The notes below the pieces were generated by a model, which was not told the DNA's origin, did no database searches, and saw nothing but the letters and a program-made list of their open reading frames with translations. Position numbers and translations under genes: made by a program. From Apiotrichum sp. Y4204 (lineage: Eukaryota > Basidiomycota > Tremellomycetes > Trichosporonales > Trichosporonaceae), in NCBI GenBank assembly GCA_025531455.1, contig JAMYHL010000005.1, positions 124,001 through 188,000 of the forward strand: a DNA stretch of 64,000 bases, in the 5' to 3' direction. Positions 1 to 10,908 of the stretch are shown piece by piece (the stretch's first letter is position 1; every line of letters begins with the position of its first letter).

Positions 1-2762
1 AAAAATGGAAAGAGGAGAACAACGGCGGTCGCGGGTGGGAGTCCAAGTACCTCAAGGGTTTGGGATCCAGCGGCGCCGCGGACGCCCATCGTTATTTCTC
101 AGAAATTGAGCGGCACCGTCTCGCCTTTGAAACCATCAAGACCGAGGATCACAAGCTTCTCGATATGGCATTTAACAAAAAGAGGGCGGACGATCGTAAA
201 GAATGGCTTCGTCAGTTCAAACCCGGCACCTATCTCGACCCCGATCTTAAGACCATTCCCATCGACGACTTCGTGAACAAGGAACTCATCCTCTTCTCCA
301 TGGCCGACAACATTCGTTCTATACCATCGGTTGCGGATGGCCTCAAGCCTGGTCAACGCAAGGTCCTCTATGGCGCCTTCAAAAAGAAGATCACCTCTGA
401 TCTGAAGGTTGCTCAGCTGAGTGGCTATGTTTCTGAGCAGACAGCATATCACCACGGCGAACAGAGTCTCCAGGCCACTATCGTGGGTCTCGCGCAAAAC
501 TTTGTGGGCAGTAACAACATCAATCTCCTCGAGCCCAACGGTCAGTTTGGTACTCGCAATCAGGGAGGTAAGGATGCAGCGAGCGCTCGTTACATTTTCA
601 CAAATATTCCCCGCATGACTCGCCTTCTCTTCCACAAGGACGACGATCCGATCCTCAACTATCTTGTTGAAGATGGTGAACAGATCGAGCCCGAGTACTA
701 CCTCCCTACAGTACCCTTGGTTCTCGTCAACGGCGCCGATGGTATTGGTACAGGCTGGAGCACCTCAATTCCGAGCTACAACCCTGAAGACATTGTCGAC
801 AATATCCGTCGTCTCATGCGCAACGAAGAGATGGAGAAGATGACTCCTTGGTTTCGCGGCTTTAAGGGTACCATCGAACGCGTTGATAATGACCGGTTCA
901 AAGTCAGCGGTATTGCGACTAAGACGGACGATAAGACCATTGACATCACCGAGCTCCCCGTCCGCAAGTGGACTCAGGATTTCAAGGAGATGTTGGACGA
1001 AATGGCGAACCCCAGCAAGGACGGAAAGGACAACGCTGGTCCCGCTACGATCAAAGACTTTGAACAGCACCACACCGATTCGTCCGTTCACTTCAAGCTC
1101 CACATGACAGATGCGGGCATGAAGGCTGCTGAAGCCGAGGGATTGGATAAGCGATTCAAGCTAACTACGACGTGCGCCACCTCGAATATGGTATGCTTTG
1201 ATCTCAATGGCAAGATCAAGAAGTACTCGTCGCCGGAAGAAATTTTGCAAGACTTCTACCCTAAGCGTCTTGAATATTATGGTATTCGCAAACAGCACTT
1301 GGCCGACGAGCTGGACAGAGAATTCGACAGGCTGTCCAACCAGGCTCGCTTCATCACCATGATCATCCAAAAGGAATTGGTCATCGCTCAGAAGAAAAAG
1401 GCTGTCGTGGTTGCTGAGCTTCGCAAGCTCAAGTTCCGTCCATTCCCTCCAGGATCAAAACTACCCCAGACCGAATCTGCACCAACCGTGCAGGATGAGG
1501 ATGAAGAAGAGCAAGGTTCCGACAACGATTATGACTACCTCCTTAACATGGCTCTGAGCAGCTTGACCGCCGAGAAGGTACGGCGAAGCGTATTGACGAA
1601 TGCTGACAACATAGGTTGCCAAACTCCAAGCTCAACGCGACTTGAAGGAGGAGGAGCTTACTGCCTTGTTGAAGCGTACCCCCCATGATATTTGGAATCA
1701 GGATCTTGACGAATTTTTGGCTGAGTGGAAGGTGAGCTGCAATGATAGTGTATTCTCTAATCTGAACCAGACCACACTCGAAGCCGATGACGCCGCTGCC
1801 CGTGCTTCGAAGCCCAAGACCAAGGCGCAGGCCAAGCGGATCACGGCGGCTCGCAAGCGTGCCAAGGGCGAGGACACAGACGATTCTGAGGACGACTTCA
1901 AGCCTGCAAAGCCAAAGGCAACGAAGGTGTCAAAACCTAGAGCCCCTTCAAAGGCTACGGCATCGGCTGCCAAAACGGCGGTCGCGTCGGCGAGCACATC
2001 TGTTTCTCCCATCAAACGCGAGCTCTCCACCTTGTCGGGATCGGACACTGAGGTGATACCTCCGCCGAAGAAAACGACGGCGAGAGCGCGCAAACCAGTG
2101 AAGCCGATTGCAACGGTCGATATAGATGACTCAGATGACGACGGTGAGTGATTTCCTGTTGTCACTGCTGATCCGGAAGCGTATCTCATTGCCCCGTCTA
2201 AGGAGTCATCCAAGCCGGCATCGTCTGCGTCTACTTCGGCAGTAAACGCTGAGGTAAAGACGTCCACAACAACCCCTGACTCGGACGATGAAATCCTCGC
2301 AAAGTTCTTGCCCACCACGAAGACTGCCTCCAAGACTAAACCTACCGCAAAAGCCAGAACCGCTACCTCAAAGACGAAGGCCACCGCGAAGAGCACTCCA
2401 AACCCTGACGAGTCCGAAAATGAGGGGTCGGTCGCGCCGAAGCCCAGGGCGACGGGGAAGTCGAAAGCCAAAGCAGTGACGAAGGAAGTATCGGCCTCCG
2501 AAGACGAGTTGGACATTCCTCCTGCGAAAGGCAAAAGCAAAGCGGTACCCAAGAAACGTCCGACGAAGGGCAAGACTTCGGGCGATTCTGATTTCGAGGA
2601 TGCCTCTGATTCGTAAGCCTTTCTTCGCCCAACCTTACTGACAAATGCAGCGATGTCATAGAGGTGGTGCCCGCCCCAGCTCGTACGACGTCTCGAGCGC
2701 GGTCGGCGGCCAAGAAGCCGGTTTATGTCGATTTATCGGACCTCGATGACGATTCTGAGTAA
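1..2762 (+). CDS. TOP2: DNA topoisomerase II, C-terminal part (5' end outside window)
   Basis: Type IIA topoisomerase, which passes one DNA duplex through a transient double-strand break in the nucleus. The window opens inside the gene; the first 59 bases are in frame and read WKEENNGGRGWESKYLKG. The breakage-reunion core is clear: the catalytic tyrosine lies in DAASARYIF (Tyr codon 591-593), followed by PLVLVNGADGIGTGW and a coiled region. The tail after about 1771 is a Lys/Ser/Asp-rich, disordered C-terminus typical of eukaryotic Top2, ending DLDDDSE. I place introns at 1578-1614, 1732-1770, 2144-2179 and 2613-2650. The 1732-1770 intron is 39 nt, stop-free and frame-preserving, so its splicing is inferred from its splice signals only. 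The 36-nt intron at 2144 is the least certain junction. Stop TAA is at 2760-2762. Confidence 0.95.
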
Positions 2763-3621
2763 TGTTCGGTCCCATGTATAATGAATGATATTTCTCATCC
2801 TCTGTTACGCGCTTCTGTAGATGATTGACTCCATGCACAAGGTGATGTCTATTCTGAGATATCTGACGGACTAAAAACATGGTAAGTATCCACTGATACC
2901 GTGTGGCTAAGAGAGTTGTGCGTGCGTGTAAAATCGAGGGGAAGAACGCGGGGGGTTGAATATGTATCTGTTTCTATCGGTACTGCGCACTGCGCGCCTA
3001 GGCCGCGGGAGATGCTACCGGGCGAACCGAGGACACTGGGTGTCTGTCAGTCGACACCATCTGATCCACTGATCCACTGGCCACTGACCACTGACCTTCT
3101 GATCGTCAGATCCTCTGATCCTCAGTCCGTCCTGCAGAGCTGCAGATCAACCTGCGGTCTGATCAGTGGAGCTGGACTTGCGGTGGCTGTACTGCTGTGC
3201 ACGGTAATCTTGTCGTCCACTCTGTATCCATGCATCCGTGATTGGAGCTTGGTTGCTAACCTGGTCTCTAACCGCCAATCTTCTTGCAGAGCATGTCGAG
3301 CGCACAGAAAATACGGCGTCTGATACTTCACACCTCACAAATCACAAGCACATCAAAAAAAGAGGCACCAGCGCGCCAGCACGCAGCGCCGGTCTCCACA
3401 CACCAGAGAGCCTGGAAGATTGAGGAAGACAGCTACGCCTTGTGTTGCTTCTCAGACACCTCCCTCCCATCCTTCACAAGGAAGCAATACCACTTGCCTC
3501 CACCGTCACTTCTTCTCCCTTATAGTCTTTCATCCTCGCCCTCCCCAACACCACCTTCACTTCGGAGCCCCTCCCAACCAACCTCCTCTTCTTACCAAAG
3601 CGACAGGATCATCAAATTATT
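2763..3621. other. Intergenic: TOP2 3' flank and transcription-factor promoter/leader
   Basis: 859 bases without a supportable gene. Around 3055-3175 there is a stutter of short words (CTGATC, CCACTG) in imperfect repeats. From about 3430 the sequence turns pyrimidine-rich, as expected for the leader of the gene starting at 3622. Short frames in 2901-3769 have no recognisable family motif. Confidence 0.6.
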
Positions 3622-5557
3622 ATGTCTCCTCCACACCCACCAATTCCCGTTATTCCTCGTTTGCCGCAAGGCTCTGACATGGGGGCTCACCGAGACAAGC
3701 AGTTTATCTCCTGCACGTACTGGTGAGTTGAGATCTTTCCACACTCAGCTTCTATTTTTTGAACGATAATTAACTTGTCTGTCGGAGCCGCAAGGTCAAA
3801 TGTCCCGGGGAGCGCCCCACTTGTTCAAACTGCCATAAGAAGCGTCTCCACTGTCATTATGACGCTGTGAGGAAGCGCCGCGGACCCGACAAAGAGCCAG
3901 GTGGTACGTCGCTTGGGCTCGCAGATCCCATAGTTGAAGGCTGACATACTTCGAGGGCGGCTTCGGCCTCGAAACTTTTGCGTTACACCCCTTACGGGGC
4001 CAAACAAGCCTTCTGGTAGAACGGGGTATTCAGCTTGGCCACACAGTGATAGGGACACGAGGAACACCCTTCAGCCCTCAGGCGTTGACCATTCCTCAAC
4101 CTCTACAGCCACATCGGAAACAGGAATCCTAGAGTCATGGTGGACACTGCTTTTCGAGTCGCTTCCCGAAGATCAGGTTGTGGAACACTGCCGGCAGTTG
4201 TTAGTCTTATCTTGGTTGATCTGATCAGAGAAAACCTGAATATCCGAGTCACAAGATCTGAAGCTCTGAGCGGCGCTGACACGTTCGCAGTTTGGAGGAT
4301 CGAAACACCTGGTTCAACTTCTTCCATCGCGGTCGCTTCTTCCAAGCGCTGTTTGCAAGAACACTCACGCCCCACGTTGTATTTGCGATCCTTTCCCACA
4401 CTACATTCCTTCGCGGAGGAAATTCCCGGACCGGTCGGCTTCGAGCTCTGCATTTTGCCGAACAAGGGAGAAAGATGCTGGACTACGCATTGGATGTCGG
4501 TTTTCAAGATCCAACTCTAGTTCACACGGCCCTACTGCTCGCGGCCTTCGAGTTCCAGCCTCACATTCATCAAAATCTTGCCAGAGCCACTGCTGCTCTG
4601 AGCTACATCGAAACATGTGCCAGAGTTTGTGGCGGGCAATGGGTTCACTGTCCCAGTTCCATCAAGTCAGGTTGTAAGCATCATTGCACGAACACTGTCG
4701 AAGGCTGTGGTGCAGCGCACACCATTCGAAAGGAAGAGCTACGCCGTATGTGTTCCGTCCTAGGCCTCTTGGCCGCCAACTCGACGCTGTGGAGAATTCT
4801 GTCGGAACAGCAAGTCCTCAAACTCCCGATCGCAGATCCCACCCGGGTGAGTTCGTCGCTGTGCCCGAAGATACCCGTCTGTTGACATCCTTCAGTTTGG
4901 CTCCCTGTTCCCAGTAGATCCATTCAATACGGACGTTACAGTGGCGAAGACAGACAGCAGCCGCGGCTGGGGCCTTCACCGCTCCATTTGTCTTTGGTTC
5001 GTATACAGCGTTGTTTGCTGGGCACGCCTGACCTTTTAGGTATCTGGCTGTCAACCATGCTCCCGATCAAGCTACAAAGACAAAAATGGTCCAAGAAGCC
5101 CGAGGCATTGCGGAGAACTCACAAAGGAGGTCATCCCCTGGTAACCACCAGGTTTACTTTTGGGAAGCCGAGGAGTGGGCACTCGCTGCCCTGGGTCATC
5201 TTGGCGACTTGGACGAGGAGGATATGATTGCATGGTTTCGGCTTCAACTTGATACGATCAAACAGTGCAGCCAGTTCCAGCCTATGTGCCACAGCCCTCC
5301 GAACTCGTGGTGGCTTCTGGCAATTGTTTTCACGTCAGTATTTCTGCATCAGTTGTGTTCTGACAAGTAAGCGCTCTCCAACTCCTTCGCCAAGCACCAT
5401 GTCTCCGTACCTATGCCGATCCTGTTATTTCTCAGGTGTTTGAAGTCTTGGAGGAGCTGCTGTCGGTATGGCCTTGTTCTAGTACGTACTGAATGCTTCA
5501 GCTGACGTGGAATGGTTGCTGACATCGCAGCACTTGAACATCATGCTCGGGTATTGA
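3622..5557 (+). CDS. Zn2Cys6 (Gal4-type) transcription factor
   Basis: Fungus-specific nuclear transcription factor, probably about 600 residues. Exon 1 (3622-3722) ends ISCTYC and exon 2 continues RSRKVKCPGERPTCSNC, together giving the six cysteines of a Zn2Cys6 cluster with classical spacing, followed by a basic stretch (VRKRRGPDK). This spacing requires the first intron to end in TG (3723-3781). The nearest AG acceptor (3787) would delete two residues between Cys2 and Cys3. The middle region, from 4291 (NTWFNFFHRGRFF, then HFAEQGRKMLDYALDVGF), looks like a fungal TF regulatory domain. A C-terminal exon pair reads ALQLLRQAPCLRTYADP and then HLNIMLGY-stop. Junctions near 4200-4290 and 4850-5046 are uncertain. 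Its target is unknown, but the next gene's promoter carries repeated CGG-containing motifs. Confidence 0.78.
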
Positions 5558-5621
5558 GGCAGCAGTCTGATATCGCGATGAGTGGGGCACCCCGTCCTGG
5601 ATGCAGCAACTGAACTGGCCG

Positions 5622-5773
5622 GCGGCCAGCACCAGTGGTTCGGCCAACTACTTAGTAGCTGTGCCGCCAATCGCCAGCCCTACGGCCGACACAAGATTTG
5701 CGGCCAACTACCAGTACCCCGACCAACTTCCGGCCGTGCGGCCAACCACCAGTCTCGCGGCCAACTTACAATG
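5622..5773 (+). repeat. Cluster of GCGGCCAACNACCAGT-like repeats in the promoter of the Mpr1-like gene
   Basis: Five related copies lie within about 150 bases: 5622-5638 (GCGGCCAGCACCAGTGG), 5641-5657 (CGGCCAACTACTTAGTA), 5700-5715 (GCGGCCAACTACCAGT), 5738-5753 (GCGGCCAACCACCAGT) and 5757-5771 (GCGGCCAACTTACAA). Degenerate partial copies lie between them. The core is CGGCCAAC. The cluster starts 65 bp after the stop of the Zn2Cys6 gene and ends about 120 bp before the next ATG. Zn2Cys6 proteins commonly bind CGG triplets, so these may be binding sites; that role is inference. Confidence 0.8.
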
Positions 5774-5805
5774 CCGCTAACCGGAGCCCGCGGCCATTTG
5801 TTGAT

Positions 5806-5813
5806 TATATAAA
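5806..5813 (+). promoter_or_regulatory. TATA box of the Mpr1-like gene
   Basis: TATATAAA lies 80 bp upstream of the ATG at 5893 and just downstream of the CGGCCAAC repeat cluster. The layout fits a regulated, TATA-containing fungal promoter. Confidence 0.6.
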
Positions 5814-5892
5814 TGACGTACGGCATTTAGTGCTTTGAAAGAAAAGTCAATCCCCATCGAGTCCAAAACACATTTATCGTCTTCTCATAACC

Positions 5893-6689
5893 ATGTCAGC
5901 GTACGGAGCCATTGCCTCTGCAAAGCCCACCGTGGAGCTGCCAGTTCTCTCATATCCTCTTCCCCAGAATCTTTTCCTCACGACATACCCAGTCCACGGT
6001 GCCGATGTTGATCCCGAGTTGATCACTTACCTGTGGTCAGTCTTCAATGACGAGCTCGCCGGTAAGGAAATATAGTCAACAGAGTGTTTGCAGAGTTATT
6101 GATCATGCTCGCAGAGGGCAAGACATACCCTCAGGAGGGACCCATGACTCGCGAAGAGTTTTTCAACTATTTTTTCGGTGCAACAACCATCATCGGCATC
6201 ATGTCATCCACCTCTTCCACCTCATTGTCTCTTGAAGAAGCTCGCGCCGGTCGTACCTGGCAAGAATGTGTCGGCGGATGTTACTACATTAAGCCTAACT
6301 ATCCGGGACGTAGCAGTCACGTGAGTCCTCTTGGGGCGAGGGCGCACGGCGATGTGGTTGATGGCTCACAACAAGAACTGCAACGCTGGTTTCCTGGTCC
6401 CTCCTTGCCAGCGCGGAAAGAAGATTGGCGGTGCCCTTGCTGAAAGCTTCCTTGTGTATGCCCCCAAGCTTGGTTACAAGAGCAGTGTGTTTAACCTCGT
6501 CTACAACAGTGAGTCATCGAAGGCAGTCTTCAAAGGGTTCTGACGAAAGACAATGTCGCATCTCTGCGTCTCTGGGATAAACTTGGATTCCAGCGCGTCG
6601 GACTGATCCCGAAGGCAGGCCGTCTCAAGACCGGCCCGAACGGAGAGGAGGAGTACGTAGATGCGATTGTAATCTATAAAGAGTTTTGA
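5893..6689 (+). CDS. Mpr1-like GNAT N-acetyltransferase
   Basis: A 215-residue GNAT acetyltransferase. Exons 5893-6061, 6115-6320, 6376-6508 and 6550-6689 keep one frame to TGA. It resembles yeast Mpr1 (229 residues), which N-acetylates toxic proline analogues such as azetidine-2-carboxylate and proline-pathway intermediates and protects against oxidative stress. Supporting motifs are the acetyl-CoA loop CQRGKKIGGALAESF, the stretch YAPKLGYKSSVFNLVY and the C-terminal block LWDKLGFQRVGLIPKAG, which matches the Mpr1 signature. No targeting peptide is seen. It follows the Zn2Cys6 gene on the same strand, with 335 bp of repeat-rich promoter between them. Substrate is inferred from family resemblance only. 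Confidence 0.85.
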
Positions 6690-6704
6690 TATAAAGGACG
6701 CTAC

Positions 6705-7525
6705 TCAAAGCGCCGTCTTGAGCGCCGCGTCGCGCAACGATGCGGGCTTGGCACTCTCGTCTTCAATAGGCTTAAAGATGTGATCCTGGTAGAACTTGAG
6801 TTCCCGAATGCTAGCCTGGATATCGTCGAGGGCACGGTGGGACGACTCTGTTTTCCGAGACTCCTTCTCGCGCCGGCTCAACTGCGGATACCACCTCCTG
6901 GCAATTTCCTGTCGTCAGCAAGCCACATCGCCGCGAGAGATCGTACCTTGACGGACGACACGTCCACGATACGGTACGAGAGGTGTGACATAACCTGCGG
7001 CATGCCGACCAGCAAAAATCTGGGAGATAAGCCGAAAATCCTTCGGCACCGCGTAATCACCTCATATCGGCATGCACCGAGCTGCCGGCAAGCAGACCCG
7101 CGCCCTTTTCGGGAATCCAGCGCTGGATGTACTGCAGCACCATGGCGGCCACCTCGTCGTACGTGTGCGGTGACTCGAGACACGCCTTTGTGAGCCCCGA
7201 CTTGCCGTGCTGCTCGGTGCACCACTCGCCCATTCTGGAGACGGTGTTAGCTGTGTCCCGAGAGCGGGGTTATGAACAACTTGCCCGTCGAGGACTTCCT
7301 TCGGCGTCCGGATGACCCAGTTGACGCCCTCATCGACCGGACGCAGGTGCCCGTCGGTGATGATCACGGCGATCTCGATGATCCGGTCGTTATTAATGTC
7401 CAGGCCTGTCATCTCGCAGTCGACCTATTCGCGTTAGCAGCGCCAGTCCAAGATTGCACTCTGCAAGTCATGCAACTCACCCACACCATCGGCCCATCAT
7501 CGTAAGTGAGGACGCGGCCGGACAT
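6705..7525 (-). CDS. REX2: Oligoribonuclease (DEDDh 3'-5' exonuclease)
   Basis: About 211 residues. It degrades very short RNA oligomers to mononucleotides, in mitochondria and/or cytosol. The DEDDh signature is complete: VDCEMTGLD (ExoI), SSVHADMRFL (ExoII) and HRALDDIQASIRELKFY (ExoIII). The start MSGRVLTYDDGPMVW immediately precedes the catalytic domain, so there is no obvious long mitochondrial leader. The second intron (7235-7284, 50 nt) appears to begin with GC instead of GT: exon ...VLDG joins MGEWCTEQHGKSG in frame only that way. Other introns follow the VHADM segment and the VDVSSVK segment. The gene converges on the Mpr1-like gene; only 15 bp separate the two stop codons, so their 3' UTRs must overlap. 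Confidence 0.93.
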
Positions 7526-7806
7526 TTTGGATAGATGGTAATGTGGACGAAGGAAGAAGAGCGGCAGAAGATCGAATATGAGGAAGAGTGTAAACATCTC
7601 GTCCTGAGGGCCTGAGGGTCGTCATTCACACGTGCAACAGATCCCGGACATTGCCGCAGACGACGGAGAGGCATGAACCGTGTTTCGGTTCCCATGTTGC
7701 TCACAGCCTCGTATTGCGGGCAGCACACTCGTTGTTCCCTTCCCTTCTCATCTCTTCGCCCATCCTATGCATATAACACTAGTGAGAATATATATCGCGT
7801 CCCCAA

Positions 7807-9008
7807 TCAACGACCGGCGCCACCACCGCCACCGCCCATCTGGGCAGCACTGATCGTCAGCACATTGCCACCGCTTCTTCGCTTCTCCCATGAGAGCACT
7901 TACAGGTCGCGCATCGCCGGGTCGTTTGCCAGAGCAGAGAGGTCAGGCATGCCACCACCGTTCTGCATGTTCTCGTACATGTTGCGGACGGTCGGGTTGG
8001 CCATGAGGCGCTCGAGTCCACCGTTGGCCATCATCTGCTGCGCCCTGTAATTGTCAGCACGCTGTTCTCCGCATATGGACGCACATAGCCATCATCTGAG
8101 GGTTGTTCATCATCGCCGCGAGGTCAGGCATGCCGCCGCCGCCACCGCCGCCGCCGCCGAGCATGCTGGCCAACGACGAAAGGTCAGGCATGCCCCCGGC
8201 ACCGGCACCGCCAGCACCCGCACCCGCGGAGCGGTCTGCAACGGGGGTCTGCTCGGCAGCGCGCGACTTGGCGGTAGCGAGCGACGACTTCATGTTGGCG
8301 TTCGATGGATCAAGCTTGAGACCGGCTTCGTAGGCCTCCACCGCCTTCTGGTACTCGCCCAGGGAGAACTGAGCGTGGCCGAGGCGCGAGTATCCGCGCG
8401 CAAACTTGGGGTCAAGCTCAATTGCCCTCTCAGCGTCCTCCACCGCCTCCTCGTGCTTTCCGAGACCACCCCACGCGGCCGCACGGTTCGAGTAGTAGAT
8501 CGGGTTGGGGTCAAGCTTGATGGCAGCGGTGTACTGGTCGATAGCCTCGTTGTACGACTTCTTGCCCATGAGCTGGTTGCCCTTCGCCTTGAGCTCCTCG
8601 GCCTTGGCCTTGTCGTCAGCTGAAGGTCCGCTGGAACCGGAAGCGGCGGCAGGCGCCGCGGTAGCCGCGGGTGTTGCCCTGCTCTTCGTCTTCGCGAAGA
8701 CGTCCAGTAGGCTGAGAAGCGACGCAGGCTTGATCGAGTAGGCAGCCTGCTCCTCAGCCGAGTCCGGGTCGACCTCGAACGACTCGGCGAGGCATTGAAC
8801 TGTTAGTGTAAGCTATCAAAGTAGTTCGAGTTAGCGTACTGGCAACCTCGAGGCTCTCCTTGTCGTCCTCCTTGATCGTGCCGTCCTGGGCAGAAGTGCG
8901 CAGGAAGTCGATGCTGTAGGCGTGTCAGACGATGTGCATGGCTTTGCGGTTACGTCTCCCGAGTACGTACATGTTGAAGACCAGCTGCTTCTTCCTGATG
9001 TCGGCCAT
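7807..9008 (-). CDS. SGT2: Small glutamine-rich TPR co-chaperone (SGTA/Sgt2)
   Basis: About 330 residues. A cytosolic co-chaperone that hands tail-anchored membrane proteins to the GET pathway and binds Hsp70/Hsp90. In order: an N-terminal dimerisation domain (FLRTSAQDGTIKEDDKESLE, then IQCLAESFEVDP), an Ala-rich linker, three TPR motifs (from AKGNQLMGKKSYNEAIDQY to YEAGLKLDPSN) and a Gly/Met/Asn-rich C-terminus. The tail carries three MPDL repeats and a run of nine glycines. Such Met-rich tails bind hydrophobic clients. Short introns interrupt both ends: two near 8779-8970, one near 8048-8085 and one near 7852-7905. The start MADIRKKQLVFN fits the family. Confidence 0.94.
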
Positions 9009-9523
9009 GGTGTAGAATGGCTAGGTGGCGAGGGTTGTGTTGTGATGAGATGGGTGTTGTCGAAATGTCGGAGGCTGGCACATTCTAGAGTGGAGGAACC
9101 CATTCTTGGTGACCTGTGGGGCGGCAGTTCATCTGACAAACAGCAAGCACCGCCCGCCGCGCCAGCGCGTCAACGAGCCAACGCGCGGTATCGCATATAT
9201 CGCGTACGTACGGCGCACATACGTACATACGTACATGCGTACATACGCACAGATCGGAACACGTGAATGACACGCGGCTATATGACTATATCCGGACTGC
9301 AGCGCGAACTACCATACCAACATGCTCAGTGTCTGTCTGTCGTCTGTCTTGCGGTCGGGAAGTAACCGAGCGCAACATCTCCTCTGTACTCGACACTCCC
9401 GGACGAGACTACAAACTCGTCCCCACGATGAGAATAGCAGTTTCTGAAAAAGTCACATCAAGCAATGAAAAGGCAACTTTGAAATACAGGTGATACTACA
9501 GGGAACAACTCTAACAAATCTAA
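9009..9523. other. Intergenic: SGT2 promoter and SNF4 3' flank
   Basis: No gene seen. The stretch 9199-9252 is rich in imperfect TACG/TACATACG units, listed separately. Confidence 0.6.
9199..9252. repeat. Imperfect TACG/TACA microsatellite
   Basis: Alternating CGTACGTACGGCGCACATACG-like units make a purine/pyrimidine-alternating tract about 190 bp upstream of the SGT2 start. Such alternation can favour Z-DNA, but no function is shown. Confidence 0.7.
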
Positions 9524-10908
9524 TCATCCGCTGCCATCATCGACGGTCGACTCGGCACCTTCATCATGTGCGGGCATGATGCCTTCGTTGATGAGATGCC
9601 TCATAATGTCGCTCAGACTAATGACACCAACAAGCCGGCCAGGCTGAGGGTCATCGGAACCGGCAACGACGACTAGACGATGAACACGTCGGATCTTGAT
9701 AAGAGAGAAGATTGCGCCAAGAGAGTCCTTTGGATGACAAGTCACGACACCGGGGAAGTCAACCGCGCGTTGCTTCAGTGCTTGAGCAATGGTGAAATCG
9801 AGAGATTGGTAAGCCCCAAGACGAACCAGGGTCTAAGTATCAGTCGCTGTTGCAATCCGCTGAACTCACAATGACGTCGACCGTCTCATACAAGTTGACC
9901 ACCTTGCCATCACCATCGACGATGGGCACGGCACTGATGCCGCGTTCAGAGAACATGTGCACAACATCGAATACTGTGGTTTGGAGAGTCGCAGTCGCCA
10001 GCGAGCCGAACGGCTTCTCAGCCGTGGGGTCCTTGACATAGGATCCAATGCCCAGTTCTTGCACTCCCGCTGTGAGGTATTGAGTAATGTCCCGACACTG
10101 ACTGTTAGTACTCAACCCAGGTATGCGTTGTAGACCTACGTTCATCGCAATAAATTTCAGAACGCGATACTGAGTGAGAACACTGATGACAACTTCACCA
10201 TCTGTCTGCGTGTCTTTGTCGATTAATGGAAGACGGCGGGCATGTGTCTGAATAAGACATTTACAGGCATCGAAAAGCGGACGAAGCGGGTGAATGGCGA
10301 GGAGCGGAGGCGGAGGAACATGAAGCTCACGTTCAATGTCTAACAGGTCAGAAACAGACTAGACAATCGGACGGATAGTGGACATGCAAGTCTCGTGTGT
10401 GAAGACGTACCTCGCAAGCTTTGAAGACGGAACTGTTCCACATCTGCAGCTGCTCCCTCCCAGCTAGACGTGTGGTAATAGTACTGGATAAGATGGATTA
10501 CATCTTGAACCGTGAACATGCCAGCGAACGTTGCGCTAGCTGTGTTCCACAGAGGTGCAGAGACGACGCCTGCATTGTCAGTCGCAGTCGCACCGTAAAC
10601 AAATATCGGGCAAACGTACCATACAGCAACATCACGTCCAGGGCTTTCTTGACCTTCAATTGGCTGTCCAACACGATTAGACGGAAAGAAACCGGGAAGA
10701 CATCGTAGGACGACCGTTCCTTGAGGAAAGCACGGAGTGCCTCCAGGGCCTCCTGGTGAGTAAGAGGCTTGGGCGGCGCGACGGGGAGTTGTGCTGCTCG
10801 GGAAGGTCGTCGAACAACAGAAGCTCCAGCTGCCGACTGCGACGCTCGGCGTCCAGGTCGGGGCAATGACCCTGCCCAGGCCATGCTATCAGCTGGAACA
10901 GAAGACAT
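9524..10908 (-). CDS. SNF4: AMPK/SNF1 complex gamma subunit (CBS domains)
   Basis: About 385 residues. This is the nucleotide-sensing regulatory subunit of the SNF1/AMPK kinase, which controls glucose derepression and energy stress responses. Four CBS motifs are visible in order: SSYDVFPVSFRLIVLDSQLKV, the segment with FAGMFTVQDVIHLIQYYY, the segment with PLIDKDTQTDGEVVISVLTQY, and the final pair (GISAVPIVDGDGKVVNLYET and RVHRLVVVAGSDDPQPGRLVGVISLSDIM). The signature EQFRLQSLRDIERELHV between CBS1 and CBS2 is typical of Snf4. A serine/arginine-rich leader of about 50 residues precedes CBS1, and an acidic tail ends DEGAESTVDDGSG. At least five short introns are present. Confidence 0.93.

Noticed and set aside
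1698..2573. 291-codon minus-strand frame opposite the TOP2 tail
   Set aside because: It is the antisense of a low-complexity Lys/Ser/Asp-rich tail; the plus strand is clearly coding.
8051..8623. 190-codon plus-strand frame opposite SGT2
   Set aside because: Antisense shadow of the TPR region.
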